Below are positions 46,001-54,112 of a DNA stretch of 64,000 bases, piece after piece (the stretch's first letter is position 1; each line of letters opens with the position of its first letter). The notes beneath the pieces were generated by a model. The model did no database searches. It was not told the DNA's origin and saw nothing but the letters and a program-made list of their open reading frames with translations. Position numbers and translations under genes: made by a program. Location: the NCBI RefSeq assembly GCF_030296935.1, contig NZ_AP028032.1:310001-374000 (forward strand). Reading direction: 5' to 3'. This DNA comes from Coprobacter fastidiosus (GTDB lineage: Bacteria; Bacteroidota; Bacteroidia; Bacteroidales; Coprobacteraceae).

Positions 46001-46506
46001 GAAAGGATTATAATGTAGAGCATTTGATAGGCGTATTGAAAGCCTTCAAAGAACGACATCCCAATTTGGAAATTATTATGGAACCGGGTAGTGCATTTGC
46101 TTGGCAGACTGGGGTTCTGGTCTCTTCTGTTGTAGATATTGTTGAAAATCACGGAATAAAAACCGCAATTTTGGATGTTTCATTTACGTGTCACATGCCT
46201 GATTGCCTGGAGATGCCGTATAAACCGGTCGTTCGTGGAGCGACAGATCCTGTTCCGGGAAAACCAACATATCGTTTAGGTGGAAATTCTTGCTTGAGTG
46301 GAGATTATATGGGAGATTGGTCGTTCGATAAAGAATTGAAAGTAGGTGATAAGATCGTGTTTGAGGATATGATTCATTATACAATTGTCAAAACGAATAT
46401 GTTCAACGGTATTCCACATCCGGCATTAGCATTATGGACAAAGGATGAAGAATTGAAAATATGGCGTACCTATACTTATGACGATTATAAAAATCGGATG
46501 GCTTAA
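43006..46506 (+). CDS. UvrD/PcrA helicase fused in frame to carboxynorspermidine decarboxylase
   Basis: One open frame of 1166 residues. Residues 1-788 are a complete superfamily 1A helicase: Q motif NPSQREAV, Walker A GAGSGKT at 31-37, VDEYQDTN, QNYRST, the MTVHASKGLEF motif V region, and the C-terminal Tudor-like fold (VGSVIRHDRFGRGEV). Residues 789-1166 are a complete carboxynorspermidine decarboxylase (NspC): PSPCYVLDEAL, PLP lysine in AFKAFALW (Lys829), GLHFHTLCES, MEPGSAFAW and the CHMPDCLEMPY motif. The second part starts at ATG 45370, where a separate gene would begin. A +1 reading gives tandem TAA TAG at 45353-45358, so a one-base change could have joined two neighbouring genes. The start is ATG 43006 because the TTG at 42994 lies in the promoter. 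The parts are sure; a single product is less so. Confidence 0.88.
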   Translation: MYSVEEFLKDLNPSQREAVLYNDGPSLVIAGAGSGKTRVLTYKIAYLLQTGYAPYNILALTFTNKAAREMKERISRIVGEDTASRLWMGTFHSVFLRILRTYADRIGFDSKFTIYDSADSKSLIKAIIKEKALDDKLYKPATVQAIISNAKNALITPGAYAASKELIEADIRSKKPLIKDIYAEYWNRCARAGAMDFDDLLLYTNILFRDHPDVRDHYRNIFRFILVDEYQDTNFAQHLIVHQLAKDHNHICVVGDDAQSIYSFRGANISNILNLRTDYPGCRTFKLEQNYRSTRMIVAAANSLIEKNKEQIPKHVFSDNDEGSKVAVLNAYSDFEEGYMVANRISEMRAISGFSYSDFAILYRTNAQSRIFEEALRKKNIPYKIYGGLSFYQRKEIKDIVAYFRMTVNPHDEEALKRIINYPSRGIGDTTLRKIGECATKHSVSLWQVVSDPLAYALSVNNGTLDKLKNFKELIDSFREAAEEKNAFDLAEQIVKQSGIFAAVFSDRTPENLSRQENLQELMNGVQEFCSLREEEGNESVSLIDFLNEISLATDQDNDKEENSDKVTMMTVHASKGLEFTNVFVVGLEEDLFPSAMCKSSEREIEEERRLLYVAITRAEKNCILSYAGTRYRNGSPTAMPPSRFLKDMDSRYLSLPSALNGDERPERREVDRFSSGNVFSRVHSRQWSDGQDSVNLKAKKSDLYNSEQYRPLTRMEQAVSKETSGTLKQIGNIQVGSVIRHDRFGRGEVIDISGDGDNAKIGVEFENVGKKQLLLKFAKFTVIENKIMDIEKIPSPCYVLDEALFRKNLELIRSVKERAGVNIILAFKAFALWKAFPIVREYIPYSTASSVFEARLAYEEMGSPAHTYSPAYIDADFPAIMNYSSHITFNSLSQFQHFYPQILAAGNKISCGLRINPEYSDVETDLYNPCAPGSRLGIVASILGDVLPQGVEGLHFHTLCESSSYDLEKTLEQVEKKFGHLLPQVKWLNMGGGHLMTRKDYNVEHLIGVLKAFKERHPNLEIIMEPGSAFAWQTGVLVSSVVDIVENHGIKTAILDVSFTCHMPDCLEMPYKPVVRGATDPVPGKPTYRLGGNSCLSGDYMGDWSFDKELKVGDKIVFEDMIHYTIVKTNMFNGIPHPALALWTKDEELKIWRTYTYDDYKNRMA

Positions 46507-46614
46507 TATATTGGATAAAGGGAAATTTTTTGTAAAAAAAGGTTTCATAAAAGCTTTATTGATAAATAAATAGTTAATTGTGGTTAATGTATTCTATTTT
46601 ATAGAATAATAGTA

Positions 46615-46644
46615 TTGCATATATAAATAATGTTCGTACATTTG
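46615..46644 (+). promoter_or_regulatory. promoter of small RNA-like unit, copy 1
   Basis: TTG (46615-46617), a 19-base spacer and TACATTTG (46637-46644). The same arrangement precedes the second copy at 59177-59207. Confidence 0.65.
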
Positions 46645-46649
46645 CGATG

Positions 46650-46716
46650 TGTTTTTCATGGTATTAGATTTAAGGTTAACGAAGATTGGTTGTCGAGATG
46701 ACAACCTTTTCTTTTT
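46650..46716 (+). ncRNA. candidate small RNA, copy 1
   Basis: About 65 bases from just after the promoter to a hairpin GGTTGTC (46688-46694), GAGAT loop, GACAACC (46700-46706) and a T-rich run. The block from CATGGTATTA to GACAACC also occurs at 59221-59271 with only a few changes and one indel. The indel breaks any shared reading frame (MVLDLRLTKIG versus MVLNLRLIEDWLSG and stop), so the conserved thing is the RNA or DNA, not a peptide. It resembles a short independently transcribed RNA. Function is unknown. Confidence 0.6.
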
Positions 46717-47077
46717 TATATACATGCTTCCCTAAAATAGGATTAAAGATATAAACTTCTAAATAGTATTTTGAAAATTTGATTCTTTTATTTTCTTCTC
46801 AATAGATCGTCGTTAATTTAATTATTAGATAATAGACTTGTTTATATCGGAATATTTTTCGAAAATTTTTTTTGTATACGGTTTCTTGTAAAAATGTATA
46901 GTAGAATTTTTTGTATGGTCGTTGTAATATCATAGAGAATGAAAATTTCATAGGATATAGAAATATTCTCAATAAAAAATGATATGTCTTTAATTTGTTT
47001 AACAATAATGGATAGTGGACTTTCTTTTATTTTGAGTCCCTAAATAATAGAATAGTTGAATATATAAATTCATTTGT

Positions 47078-47587
47078 ATGAATAAATCTGCAATAGATAT
47101 TGACAAAATATTTAAATGCTATTATCGTCCATTATGTTTATATGCATTACATTATGTTCATAATCCTGATATTTCTGAAGATATAGTGCAAGATAGTTTC
47201 TTTTCTTTATGGGAGAGAATAAATAGTGTTGAAATAGAGAATGTCAAAGCATACCTTTATAAAACAGTACGAAATCGTAGTTTGGATTATCTGAAAGAGA
47301 ATTCGATTTATGAGACAAACCTCTCTCCATTTGATTTGGAAGATATTCTGACCGATGAAGAGGCAGAAGAACGTTCGCTTGCAGAAGCTCGAATGTGGAC
47401 GATTATTGATACTCTTTCAGAACGTTGTCGAGAAGTATTTTTACTGAATAAGCGTGATGGCATGAAGTATAAAGAAATTGCGGACAGACTACACATTTCT
47501 GTAAATACGGTAGATAATCATATTAGTAAAGCTCTTCGGCTGATACGCGAAGGTGCGCAAAAGATTTATATTTTCTTATTTAACTAA
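47078..47587 (+). CDS. ECF RNA polymerase sigma factor, FecI-type
   Basis: 169 residues with the two sigma regions. Region 2 reads YYRPLCLYALHYVHNPDISEDIVQD SFFSLWE (broken here for length), and region 4 is TLSERCREVFLLNKRDGMKYKEIA then LHISVNTVDNHISKAL, the helix-turn-helix. It would direct RNA polymerase to the downstream TonB receptor operon when released by the FecR protein encoded 72 bases downstream. This sigma/anti-sigma/receptor order is the standard cell-surface signalling layout in Bacteroidetes. The transcription start is uncertain. Confidence 0.93.
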   Translation: MNKSAIDIDKIFKCYYRPLCLYALHYVHNPDISEDIVQDSFFSLWERINSVEIENVKAYLYKTVRNRSLDYLKENSIYETNLSPFDLEDILTDEEAEERSLAEARMWTIIDTLSERCREVFLLNKRDGMKYKEIADRLHISVNTVDNHISKALRLIREGAQKIYIFLFN

Positions 47588-47659
47588 TCTTTACTATTCC
47601 TTTATAGTGAATTTTTTTATTGTAACAGTCATAGTTACGAGAAATAAAGATTGAAAAGT

Positions 47660-48460
47660 ATGGGAAATTTAGAAGAAAAATGTCTTCGCTTTGTTTTGCA
47701 TTATTATCAGAAAAATAAGTTGGATACGCAAAAAGCATTAAAAGATTTTAAAGACAAACATCAAATATCGGAGTGTAATAAAAATATCGCACGTTTTTGG
47801 TGGGTATTTACCGGTGTTGCCGCCGCAATATTCATAGTGCTTTTTATGCAATATCAATTTTATGAGGAAAAAGAATGGACGGAAGTAACAGCCGATTCTC
47901 ATTCAGTAGTTTATCTTCTTCCGGATAGTTCTTCCGTTATTTTATTTCCTCATTCTTCTATTCGTTTTTATTCTGAAAGTTATCGGCTTTCTTGTCGTGA
48001 GGTACAAATGAGAGGAAGGGTGTCATTTTCTGTCAAACATGATATTTCACGTCCGTTTACCGTAAAAGGGGAACTATCTCAAGTTAAAGTTTTGGGTACT
48101 TGTTTCACAATAGATGAAAGTCGGATCGATACGGCGTTTATTCGGGTTGACTCAGGAAAAGTTCAATTTTCGATTATCGGGCAACCTGATACACTGATAT
48201 TGACAGAGGGGATGACAGTGGAGGCCGTTAAAGGTCAGCATAAACTGCAAGTGATGAAACGCTCGATGACAGGTAATTTTATATTTGATAACACACCGTT
48301 ATCTGTAGTACTTGACGAGCTATCGAGATATTATAAGGTACGACTGGCTGTTGACTATCCGAATAAGCGACTGACTGCCAATTTTAGATCAAAAAGTTTG
48401 GATGAGATTATTGAGATCATAGAGAAAGTATTGAACGTGAATATTGAAAAGGTAAGATGA
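47660..48460 (+). CDS. FecR-family anti-sigma regulator
   Basis: 266 residues from ATG 47660; an in-frame TTG nine bases upstream is less likely. A short cytoplasmic N-terminus is followed by one membrane segment at about 46-66, then the periplasmic FecR domain (VYLLPDSSSVILFPHSSIRF, GRVSFSVKHD) and a C-terminal DUF4974 fold (FDNTPLSVVLDELSRYYKV). It should hold the sigma factor inactive until the TonB receptor signals. Its stop overlaps the receptor ATG by four bases, which indicates translational coupling. Confidence 0.93.
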   Translation: MGNLEEKCLRFVLHYYQKNKLDTQKALKDFKDKHQISECNKNIARFWWVFTGVAAAIFIVLFMQYQFYEEKEWTEVTADSHSVVYLLPDSSSVILFPHSSIRFYSESYRLSCREVQMRGRVSFSVKHDISRPFTVKGELSQVKVLGTCFTIDESRIDTAFIRVDSGKVQFSIIGQPDTLILTEGMTVEAVKGQHKLQVMKRSMTGNFIFDNTPLSVVLDELSRYYKVRLAVDYPNKRLTANFRSKSLDEIIEIIEKVLNVNIEKVR

Positions 48461-51051
48461 TGAAATTCATAATGACTGTGATTTTATTGTACGCATGCCT
48501 GAGTATAAATGCCCAACAAAGTACGACGGAAATGAAAAAAATCATAGATGCTATGCAAGATATGTATCATGTAAATTTTGTGTATGATTCTTCTTTGGCA
48601 AGTATTAAACCGAAAAGTGCTCCTTTGTCAGGTAGTTCGTTAGTCGAAAATTTAAAAAGAGTATTCAGTGGTATTGGCATACAATGGGAAATTCGGGATG
48701 AATATGTTTTACTATTCCGCCAAGATAGTTATACTTTTTCTGGATATGTATGTCAGGAAAATGGAGAAACACTCATTAATGTGACGATATTTGACATGAA
48801 TACAAAAAAAGGAACGTTAAGTAATGAACATGGTTTCTTCAGTATAACATTGCCGAAAGGGAAACATAATATACGTTTTTCTTATATAGGTTATCAAGAT
48901 GTTATAAAGGAATTGAATTTAAATTCAAATTATAACGGCACTGTTTATATGAAAGAAGGTGTTGCTTCATTGTCCGAAATAGAAGTAATAGGAGATTTGA
49001 ATTCACCTTTTCATACGACACAAACAGGAAAAGTGTCGCTGACCTCAGAACAATTGAATGCAGAATTTTCGTTATTAAGTTCTCCTGATCTTGTGAAAAC
49101 TCTTCAAACTATCCCTGGTGTATCTGCCGGGACAGAACTCCTTTCTGGAATGTATGTGCATGGCGGTAAAAACGATGAGAATCTTTTTTTGCTTGACGGA
49201 ACACCCCTTTATCAAATTAACCATTTGGGAGGTCTGTTTTCGGCCTTTAATACGGATATTGTCAAGAATGTAGATTTCTATAAAAGTGGTTTCCCTGCCC
49301 GTTATGGAGGCAGGCTATCTTCAGTAGTCGATGTTCGTACCAAAGAGGGAGACATGAAAGAATTTCATGGGAATTTTTCTCTGGGTTTACTTGATGGTAG
49401 AATTCAATTTGAAGGTCCTATAATAAAAAACAAGACATCGTTTAATGTTGCTATGAGAAGAAGTTGGACAGATCTTTTTACTGCTCCTATATTTTTTGTA
49501 CTTAACCGTTCTAATCCTAAAGACAAGAAGAATTTGCGTTATGCCTTTCATGATATCAACGGGAAAATTACTCACCGATTTTCGGATAGGAACAAACTGT
49601 CGCTCAGTATATATTCCGGCAATGATTTATTGAAAGTGAAAGCTCGGCAGATCTTTGAAGGAAGTATTATGAATGCAGATAAGGAACATTATAATTCAGA
49701 TTTTAAAGTGACATGGGGGAATTTGACTGCTGCTTTGGCTTGGAACTATCAGTTCACTTCTAAATTGTCAGGAAATTTTACCGCTGTATATGCACGTAAT
49801 ACTTCTATGTATGACTATGTAGAAGATGATCGCTATTTTAGTGATAAGGATCAGATTTATATGAATCGGAGAGAGAGATTCAATCACTCTTCGATAAATG
49901 ATATTGGTTATCGTATAGAGTTTGATTATCGTCCCGGAGTGAATCATCATATCCGTTTTGGTAATAATTATTTATACCATATTTATCATCCTCAAAATAT
50001 AGCGTCTCGAAATCTGACAGAAAAATATTCGGATATTGATACTATATCGCTGGAAAGTGCAAGTCGTTATAGAGGTGGTGAAGTTTCTTTCTATATTGAA
50101 GATGAAATGCGACTGACACAAAGGATAAAAGCCAATGCCGGCTTGCATTATGCGGTCTATCAGACAGATGGGAGATATTATCATTCTTTCGAACCGAGAG
50201 TAGCTATGAGTTATCAATGTGCAGATCGAGTTGCTGTAAAAGCATCTTATGCTGAGATGAGCCAATTCGCACATCAATTATCGAATACTTATCTTAATCT
50301 TCCGACTGATAGTTGGGTACCATCTACACGAAAAGTGCCTCCTATGCATTCAAGACAACTTGCTGCCGGAGTGTATGTAGAATTGCCTTTACATATTAGT
50401 TTGAACATAGAAGGGTATTATCGTACTACAAGTCAATTGCTTGAATATGATGGAGGAAATAGTTTGATGCTTCCGGCCGATAATTGGGATAATCTGGTGA
50501 AAACGGGTAAAGGAAAGTCTTATGGTATGGAACTGTTTTTAGAATATAGAAACCGGAATAATATTATTGAAGCTGGATATACATTATCATGGAGTAAACA
50601 AAAATTTGAAGATTTTTGTCCGGATTGGTATTACAGTAAGTTTGACAATCGTCATAAATTTAATCTCTTATTCCGTCATAAATTCAGCGGTCATATAGAT
50701 ATTTATGCCGCATGGACATATCGTAGCGGAGATAGAGCTACTGTTCCTACTCAATATGTGAATGGTCCGTCTTTTCCGAATGTACCCGGTTCGAGTGAAC
50801 CGGAACTGATTTATGAAAGGCCGAACAATATCACATTGCCGGCATATCATCGTCTTGATCTGGGTATGAACTTCCACCATATAACAAAAAGAGGATTTGA
50901 GCGTATTTGGAATATCAGTGTTTACAATGCTTATTGCCGTATGAATGCATTTTATACTCGAATAGAACGTTTACCGAGTGGTGGTTTCAGAGGCAAGGCG
51001 ATAGGAATCTTTCCTATAATCCCTTCATTCAGTTACACATTAAAGTTTTAA
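48457..51051 (+). CDS. TonB-dependent outer-membrane receptor with N-terminal STN signalling domain
   Basis: 864 residues. A signal peptide (ending SINAQ) is followed by an STN domain at about 25-75 that contacts FecR-type regulators, a CarboxypepD_reg-like beta-sandwich at about 92-165 (GYVCQENGETLINVTIFD), the plug (LLSSPDLVKTLQTIPGVSAG, MYVHGGKNDENLFLLDG) and a 22-strand barrel ending in FSYTLKF. It imports an unknown ligand and signals to the sigma factor. It is not of the SusC length (about 1000) and no SusD follows; instead a DUF4249 lipoprotein gene starts five bases later. Confidence 0.93.
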   Translation: MMKFIMTVILLYACLSINAQQSTTEMKKIIDAMQDMYHVNFVYDSSLASIKPKSAPLSGSSLVENLKRVFSGIGIQWEIRDEYVLLFRQDSYTFSGYVCQENGETLINVTIFDMNTKKGTLSNEHGFFSITLPKGKHNIRFSYIGYQDVIKELNLNSNYNGTVYMKEGVASLSEIEVIGDLNSPFHTTQTGKVSLTSEQLNAEFSLLSSPDLVKTLQTIPGVSAGTELLSGMYVHGGKNDENLFLLDGTPLYQINHLGGLFSAFNTDIVKNVDFYKSGFPARYGGRLSSVVDVRTKEGDMKEFHGNFSLGLLDGRIQFEGPIIKNKTSFNVAMRRSWTDLFTAPIFFVLNRSNPKDKKNLRYAFHDINGKITHRFSDRNKLSLSIYSGNDLLKVKARQIFEGSIMNADKEHYNSDFKVTWGNLTAALAWNYQFTSKLSGNFTAVYARNTSMYDYVEDDRYFSDKDQIYMNRRERFNHSSINDIGYRIEFDYRPGVNHHIRFGNNYLYHIYHPQNIASRNLTEKYSDIDTISLESASRYRGGEVSFYIEDEMRLTQRIKANAGLHYAVYQTDGRYYHSFEPRVAMSYQCADRVAVKASYAEMSQFAHQLSNTYLNLPTDSWVPSTRKVPPMHSRQLAAGVYVELPLHISLNIEGYYRTTSQLLEYDGGNSLMLPADNWDNLVKTGKGKSYGMELFLEYRNRNNIIEAGYTLSWSKQKFEDFCPDWYYSKFDNRHKFNLLFRHKFSGHIDIYAAWTYRSGDRATVPTQYVNGPSFPNVPGSSEPELIYERPNNITLPAYHRLDLGMNFHHITKRGFERIWNISVYNAYCRMNAFYTRIERLPSGGFRGKAIGIFPIIPSFSYTLKF

Positions 51052-51055
51052 ACGC

Positions 51056-52036
51056 ATGAGGTATTTATATTTTGTCATATTATTTTTTTGTGTATTTCTG
51101 TTTTCATCTTGCACATATCACTTTAAGTTGGATGATATTATAGAGTCTCCTAAATTGGTACTATATTGTTATCCGGGAAGTGGCGATACGACTATTGTAC
51201 ATTTGTCACGCAGCCTTCCTGTTAGTCAGAAAGGAGAACTTAGTCAAGGATTGAAAGCTGCGAATGTCCTTATTTCGGTAAATGATGAGACAATGCATTT
51301 TTCATGGACGAATGATTCTATACCGGGTATTCCGGCTCAAAGTTATTATGTGGTAAAGAAATACAAAGATGGGGATAAAATAAATATAACGGCATCTGCC
51401 GACGGTATGAAGACTGTCTCTGCTGCAACGATTATTCCGAAACCATTTCCTTTAAAGTCGGTCGATTTGATTAGAAAAGAAACTGATATGGATAAACTTC
51501 AGTTTCAGATACATTTCGATGACGATGCAAGCACAAAAGATTATTACGCTATGAGAATTGAGTATAAACAGATGTATTGGAGTAATGGAAATTATTCAGA
51601 ATCGATTAGCCCGATAGTGTTTGATTTGGATGATGAGCCTTTATTGAATAACTCTTCGGGATTGGATGATATACTGATGAATGAGAATGATTTTTATCAA
51701 AATCTATATTATTGGGATGATACTAAAATTCAGGGTAAAAGCTATACATTTAGGTTAAATACCTATTATATGGCAGACTATGAGGATGATTTCATTACTC
51801 CCGACGGATATGAACATATTGTTTGTAAAACGAAATATCGGGTTATTTTATATAGCCTTTCTGAAGAGTTTTATAAATTTTTGAAATCGCTAAATGAACA
51901 GAAAAATAATGGACTGGGGCATTCTGAGTTAGCTCCCATACGGGCTACTTATACAAATGTTATAAATGGTATAGGAGTCGTGGGTGGTTGTAGAATTCTC
52001 CGAACGCAATGGATCGACAATTTAAAAGATGACTGA
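51056..52036 (+). CDS. DUF4249-family lipoprotein
   Basis: 326 residues with a lipoprotein signal (FLFSSC, Cys19). The body matches the DUF4249 family: LVLYCYPGSGDTTIVHLSRSLP, KAANVLISVN, YKDGDKINITASADG and KPFPLKSVDL, and a late DFITPDGYE... region. Such proteins are regularly encoded next to STN-bearing TonB receptors and are thought to be surface accessory lipoproteins, in a role like SusD. Binding ligand is unknown. Five bases after the receptor gene. Confidence 0.88.
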   Translation: MRYLYFVILFFCVFLFSSCTYHFKLDDIIESPKLVLYCYPGSGDTTIVHLSRSLPVSQKGELSQGLKAANVLISVNDETMHFSWTNDSIPGIPAQSYYVVKKYKDGDKINITASADGMKTVSAATIIPKPFPLKSVDLIRKETDMDKLQFQIHFDDDASTKDYYAMRIEYKQMYWSNGNYSESISPIVFDLDDEPLLNNSSGLDDILMNENDFYQNLYYWDDTKIQGKSYTFRLNTYYMADYEDDFITPDGYEHIVCKTKYRVILYSLSEEFYKFLKSLNEQKNNGLGHSELAPIRATYTNVINGIGVVGGCRILRTQWIDNLKDD

Positions 52037-52134
52037 ATAAAATAGAGTCAGATGTTGTCATTAGGTATAATTGCCTATTTTTTAGTGAAAATTTAGATCT
52101 ATCTGAGGATATGGATTCGGGAAGTTTAATTTGA

Positions 52135-52908
52135 ATGGATATATTCTTTATGCATTGGAAAATATTTATATGTTTGATTATGGCTTTTTTCTTGGGGGGT
52201 AGCAATGTTTGTTCTTATTGCCAAGAGGTCAGAGTGCATGATTCGGTAATGGTTATTCAAAAAGGTAATTTTTGCTTAAGTAATGATCGTGTTATATTTG
52301 AAAAGGGTATGAATGTAAAGGCTGATACTCTTCTTTTTGGAATCTCTCGTTCGAATAAATTTGCATTTAATAACGGATATTCTTATTGTTCGGAGTTCTA
52401 TGCCAATAAGTCTTTTTTACATAAAGGAGAATACAGCGTGTCAGGTGTCATAAAGCGCTATCCGTATGGCCGTTTTTATGGTATGGGTAAACAAATTAAC
52501 TTTATCGGTTTAGGACAAATGAATTATGCCGGTATTGGATTGTATTCTATGAACCGTTGTTCTTTAAATATCTTTACATATGCACTAAAATGGCATATAC
52601 CGAGATATGAAAGTTTGTTGTTCGGGTTGTTTGGTAGTTTATCTTACTCTGTTAATGAGAAAGTTAATTTAAATACATTTGCTTCGTACTCGCTTATATT
52701 TTCTTCTTCTTTCAGAACTATTAATTATGGAGGTTTTGTTACTTATGATATGCATCCTAATTGGGGAATGGATATTGGAGTTAAGCGTTGTTGTGATTTC
52801 CGGTTGCGCAACGAACAAACAGTACCTATAATTGCACCTTATTTTCGATACAAAGGAAATAAACTTAGTGTTGATGTAGGCAGTGGACTCATTCAGTTAT
52901 TTAAATAA
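52135..52908 (+). CDS. putative outer-membrane beta-barrel protein, function unknown
   Basis: 257 residues. The first 25 residues (from ATG 52135, or from the in-frame ATG 52150) form a signal peptide ending near CSYCQE. The rest alternates polar and hydrophobic residues in strands of 8-10 (GQMNYAGIGLYS, NTFASYSLIFSS, NYGGFVTYDM, LSVDVGSGLIQLF), as in a small outer-membrane barrel, with the C-terminal F. No family recognised. It is about 100 bases after the DUF4249 gene on the same strand and may be the last gene of that operon. Confidence 0.7.
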   Translation: MDIFFMHWKIFICLIMAFFLGGSNVCSYCQEVRVHDSVMVIQKGNFCLSNDRVIFEKGMNVKADTLLFGISRSNKFAFNNGYSYCSEFYANKSFLHKGEYSVSGVIKRYPYGRFYGMGKQINFIGLGQMNYAGIGLYSMNRCSLNIFTYALKWHIPRYESLLFGLFGSLSYSVNEKVNLNTFASYSLIFSSSFRTINYGGFVTYDMHPNWGMDIGVKRCCDFRLRNEQTVPIIAPYFRYKGNKLSVDVGSGLIQLFK

Positions 52909-53040
52909 TATTGTTGGATAATTTTTTCTATCTCTCTTCCGAGTAGTGTCACGCTTATTTAACTTGATCTTTATATATTTTTTGTATGTTTATCGAGATG
53001 TAATTATTTAGTAAAAATTTTTCATGTTATTGAGAATGTT

Positions 53041-53048
53041 TAATTTTG
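53041..53048 (+). promoter_or_regulatory. -7 box for the arginase-family gene
   Basis: TAATTTTG, 80 bases before the ATG. A copy of the dispersed repeat begins about 15 bases downstream and would be inside the mRNA leader. Confidence 0.5.
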
Positions 53049-53062
53049 CATCATAGCTAAAA

Positions 53063-53105
53063 GCTTGTCTCAATTTTACTCGGGCCAGGTTTGGAAGTTT
53101 CGTGA
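53063..53105 (+). repeat. dispersed intergenic repeat, short copy 3
   Basis: CTTGTCTCAATTTTACTCGG then GCCAGGTTTGG matches the first part of the copy at 40263 (CTTGTCTAAATTTTATTCGC, GTCAGTTTTGA). After about 40 bases the likeness fades. It lies in the leader of the arginase-family gene. Confidence 0.45.
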
Positions 53106-53127
53106 AAAATGGTTTTAACAATAAGGT

Positions 53128-54006
53128 ATGGAAAAAAAGGGATCTGTAATTCGTCTGATTTATCCGCAGTGGCAAGGAGGAAATGTTGCCAAATGGATTT
53201 CAGAAATAAAGAATCCGGCAGATGCTTCACGAGGATATTTTTTAGGAGCTCGATTGCTTGATTTTCTTGCACCGGATAATGGACAGGAGAAGTTGGTCGT
53301 TCCCGTATCGACTGAGGTTGTTGAGCGTAAAGAGAAGGATGGAATTCTTGATAAAGATATCATAATACGTCAAACAAGGGCTGCATTAAGTATGTTGCGA
53401 GTTAGCAATCCCGATAAAATAGTAACGCTTGGAGGTGAATGTTCGGTTAGCGTTGTGCCGTTTACCTATCTTGCTGAAAAATACGATAATGATGTAGCCG
53501 TTATTTGGATAGATGCACATCCTGACATTACATTGCCCGGTGATGTTTATTCGGGATATCATGCAATGGCGGTTACGGCATGTATGGGATACGGAGATAA
53601 AGAGATTATTGCAGAACTTCCTTCCCGGATTGCATCATCGAAAATATTGTTTGTCGGATTACGTAATTGGGAGCGCAAAGAGATTATTGTTCGGCAAAAA
53701 CAATATGGAATTCCTCATCTTGCTCCAAAAGATGTGGCTCAGAATAGCGATGCGGTCAAGTGTTGGCTGAAAACTTGTGGCGCATCTAAAGTATTGATTC
53801 ATTTTGATATGGATGTTCTTGATCCTTCGGAAATTGTTGCGGCAGTAGGGACAGACCCGGAGGGAATGAAAATGGAGGAGGTTATTCGTGTAATAAATGA
53901 TATTGCTGTAGAAAAAGAAATTGTCGGTCTGACCATTGCCGAACCTATGCCTCGTACAGCGATCAGAATTAAAGACATGTTAAACCGTTTGCCTTTATTG
54001 AAATAA
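53128..54006 (+). CDS. arginase/agmatinase (ureohydrolase) family enzyme with a Cys at one metal position
   Basis: 292 residues. The metal centre is mostly intact: IDAHPD (Asp129, His131, Asp133) and HFDMDVLDP (Asp227, Asp229, with Asp232). The first site, normally GGDHS, is GGECS (Cys105 in place of His), so one manganese ligand is changed. The family splits guanidino groups from arginine or agmatine; the changed ligand and divergent sequence leave the substrate open. In Bacteroidetes a ureohydrolase in the polyamine route is plausible, which links it to the carboxynorspermidine decarboxylase part at 45370. Single-gene unit. Confidence 0.85.
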   Translation: MEKKGSVIRLIYPQWQGGNVAKWISEIKNPADASRGYFLGARLLDFLAPDNGQEKLVVPVSTEVVERKEKDGILDKDIIIRQTRAALSMLRVSNPDKIVTLGGECSVSVVPFTYLAEKYDNDVAVIWIDAHPDITLPGDVYSGYHAMAVTACMGYGDKEIIAELPSRIASSKILFVGLRNWERKEIIVRQKQYGIPHLAPKDVAQNSDAVKCWLKTCGASKVLIHFDMDVLDPSEIVAAVGTDPEGMKMEEVIRVINDIAVEKEIVGLTIAEPMPRTAIRIKDMLNRLPLLK

Positions 54007-54055
54007 ATATAGATGCAGGTAATACTGATAAAAAGATAAGAAATAAGAGCCGGTT

Positions 54056-54082
54056 TTAAAATTTCCAATAAGGAAATTTTAA
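54056..54082. terminator. hairpin after the arginase-family gene
   Basis: TTAAAATTTCC and GGAAATTTTAA pair with an AATAA loop. It is AT-rich and without a T-run, so it is a weak terminator candidate between convergent genes. Confidence 0.4.
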
Positions 54083-54112
54083 GATTGCCTTAGTGTTTCT
54101 TCCGGTCTGTTT

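Larger units (their letters stand above)
46507..47077. other. intergenic region with small RNA-like unit
   Basis: 570 very AT-rich bases between the fusion gene and the ECF sigma gene. It contains the promoter, RNA-like unit and terminator at 46615-46716. The last 350 bases hold no gene I can support. The sigma gene has a weak box TTCATTTG just before its ATG. Confidence 0.5.

Noticed and set aside
46659-46737. Short peptide reading from the ATG in the small RNA-like unit (MVLDLRLTKIG...)
   Set aside because: In the second copy a one-base indel changes the frame and brings a stop after 14 codons, so a peptide is not conserved.
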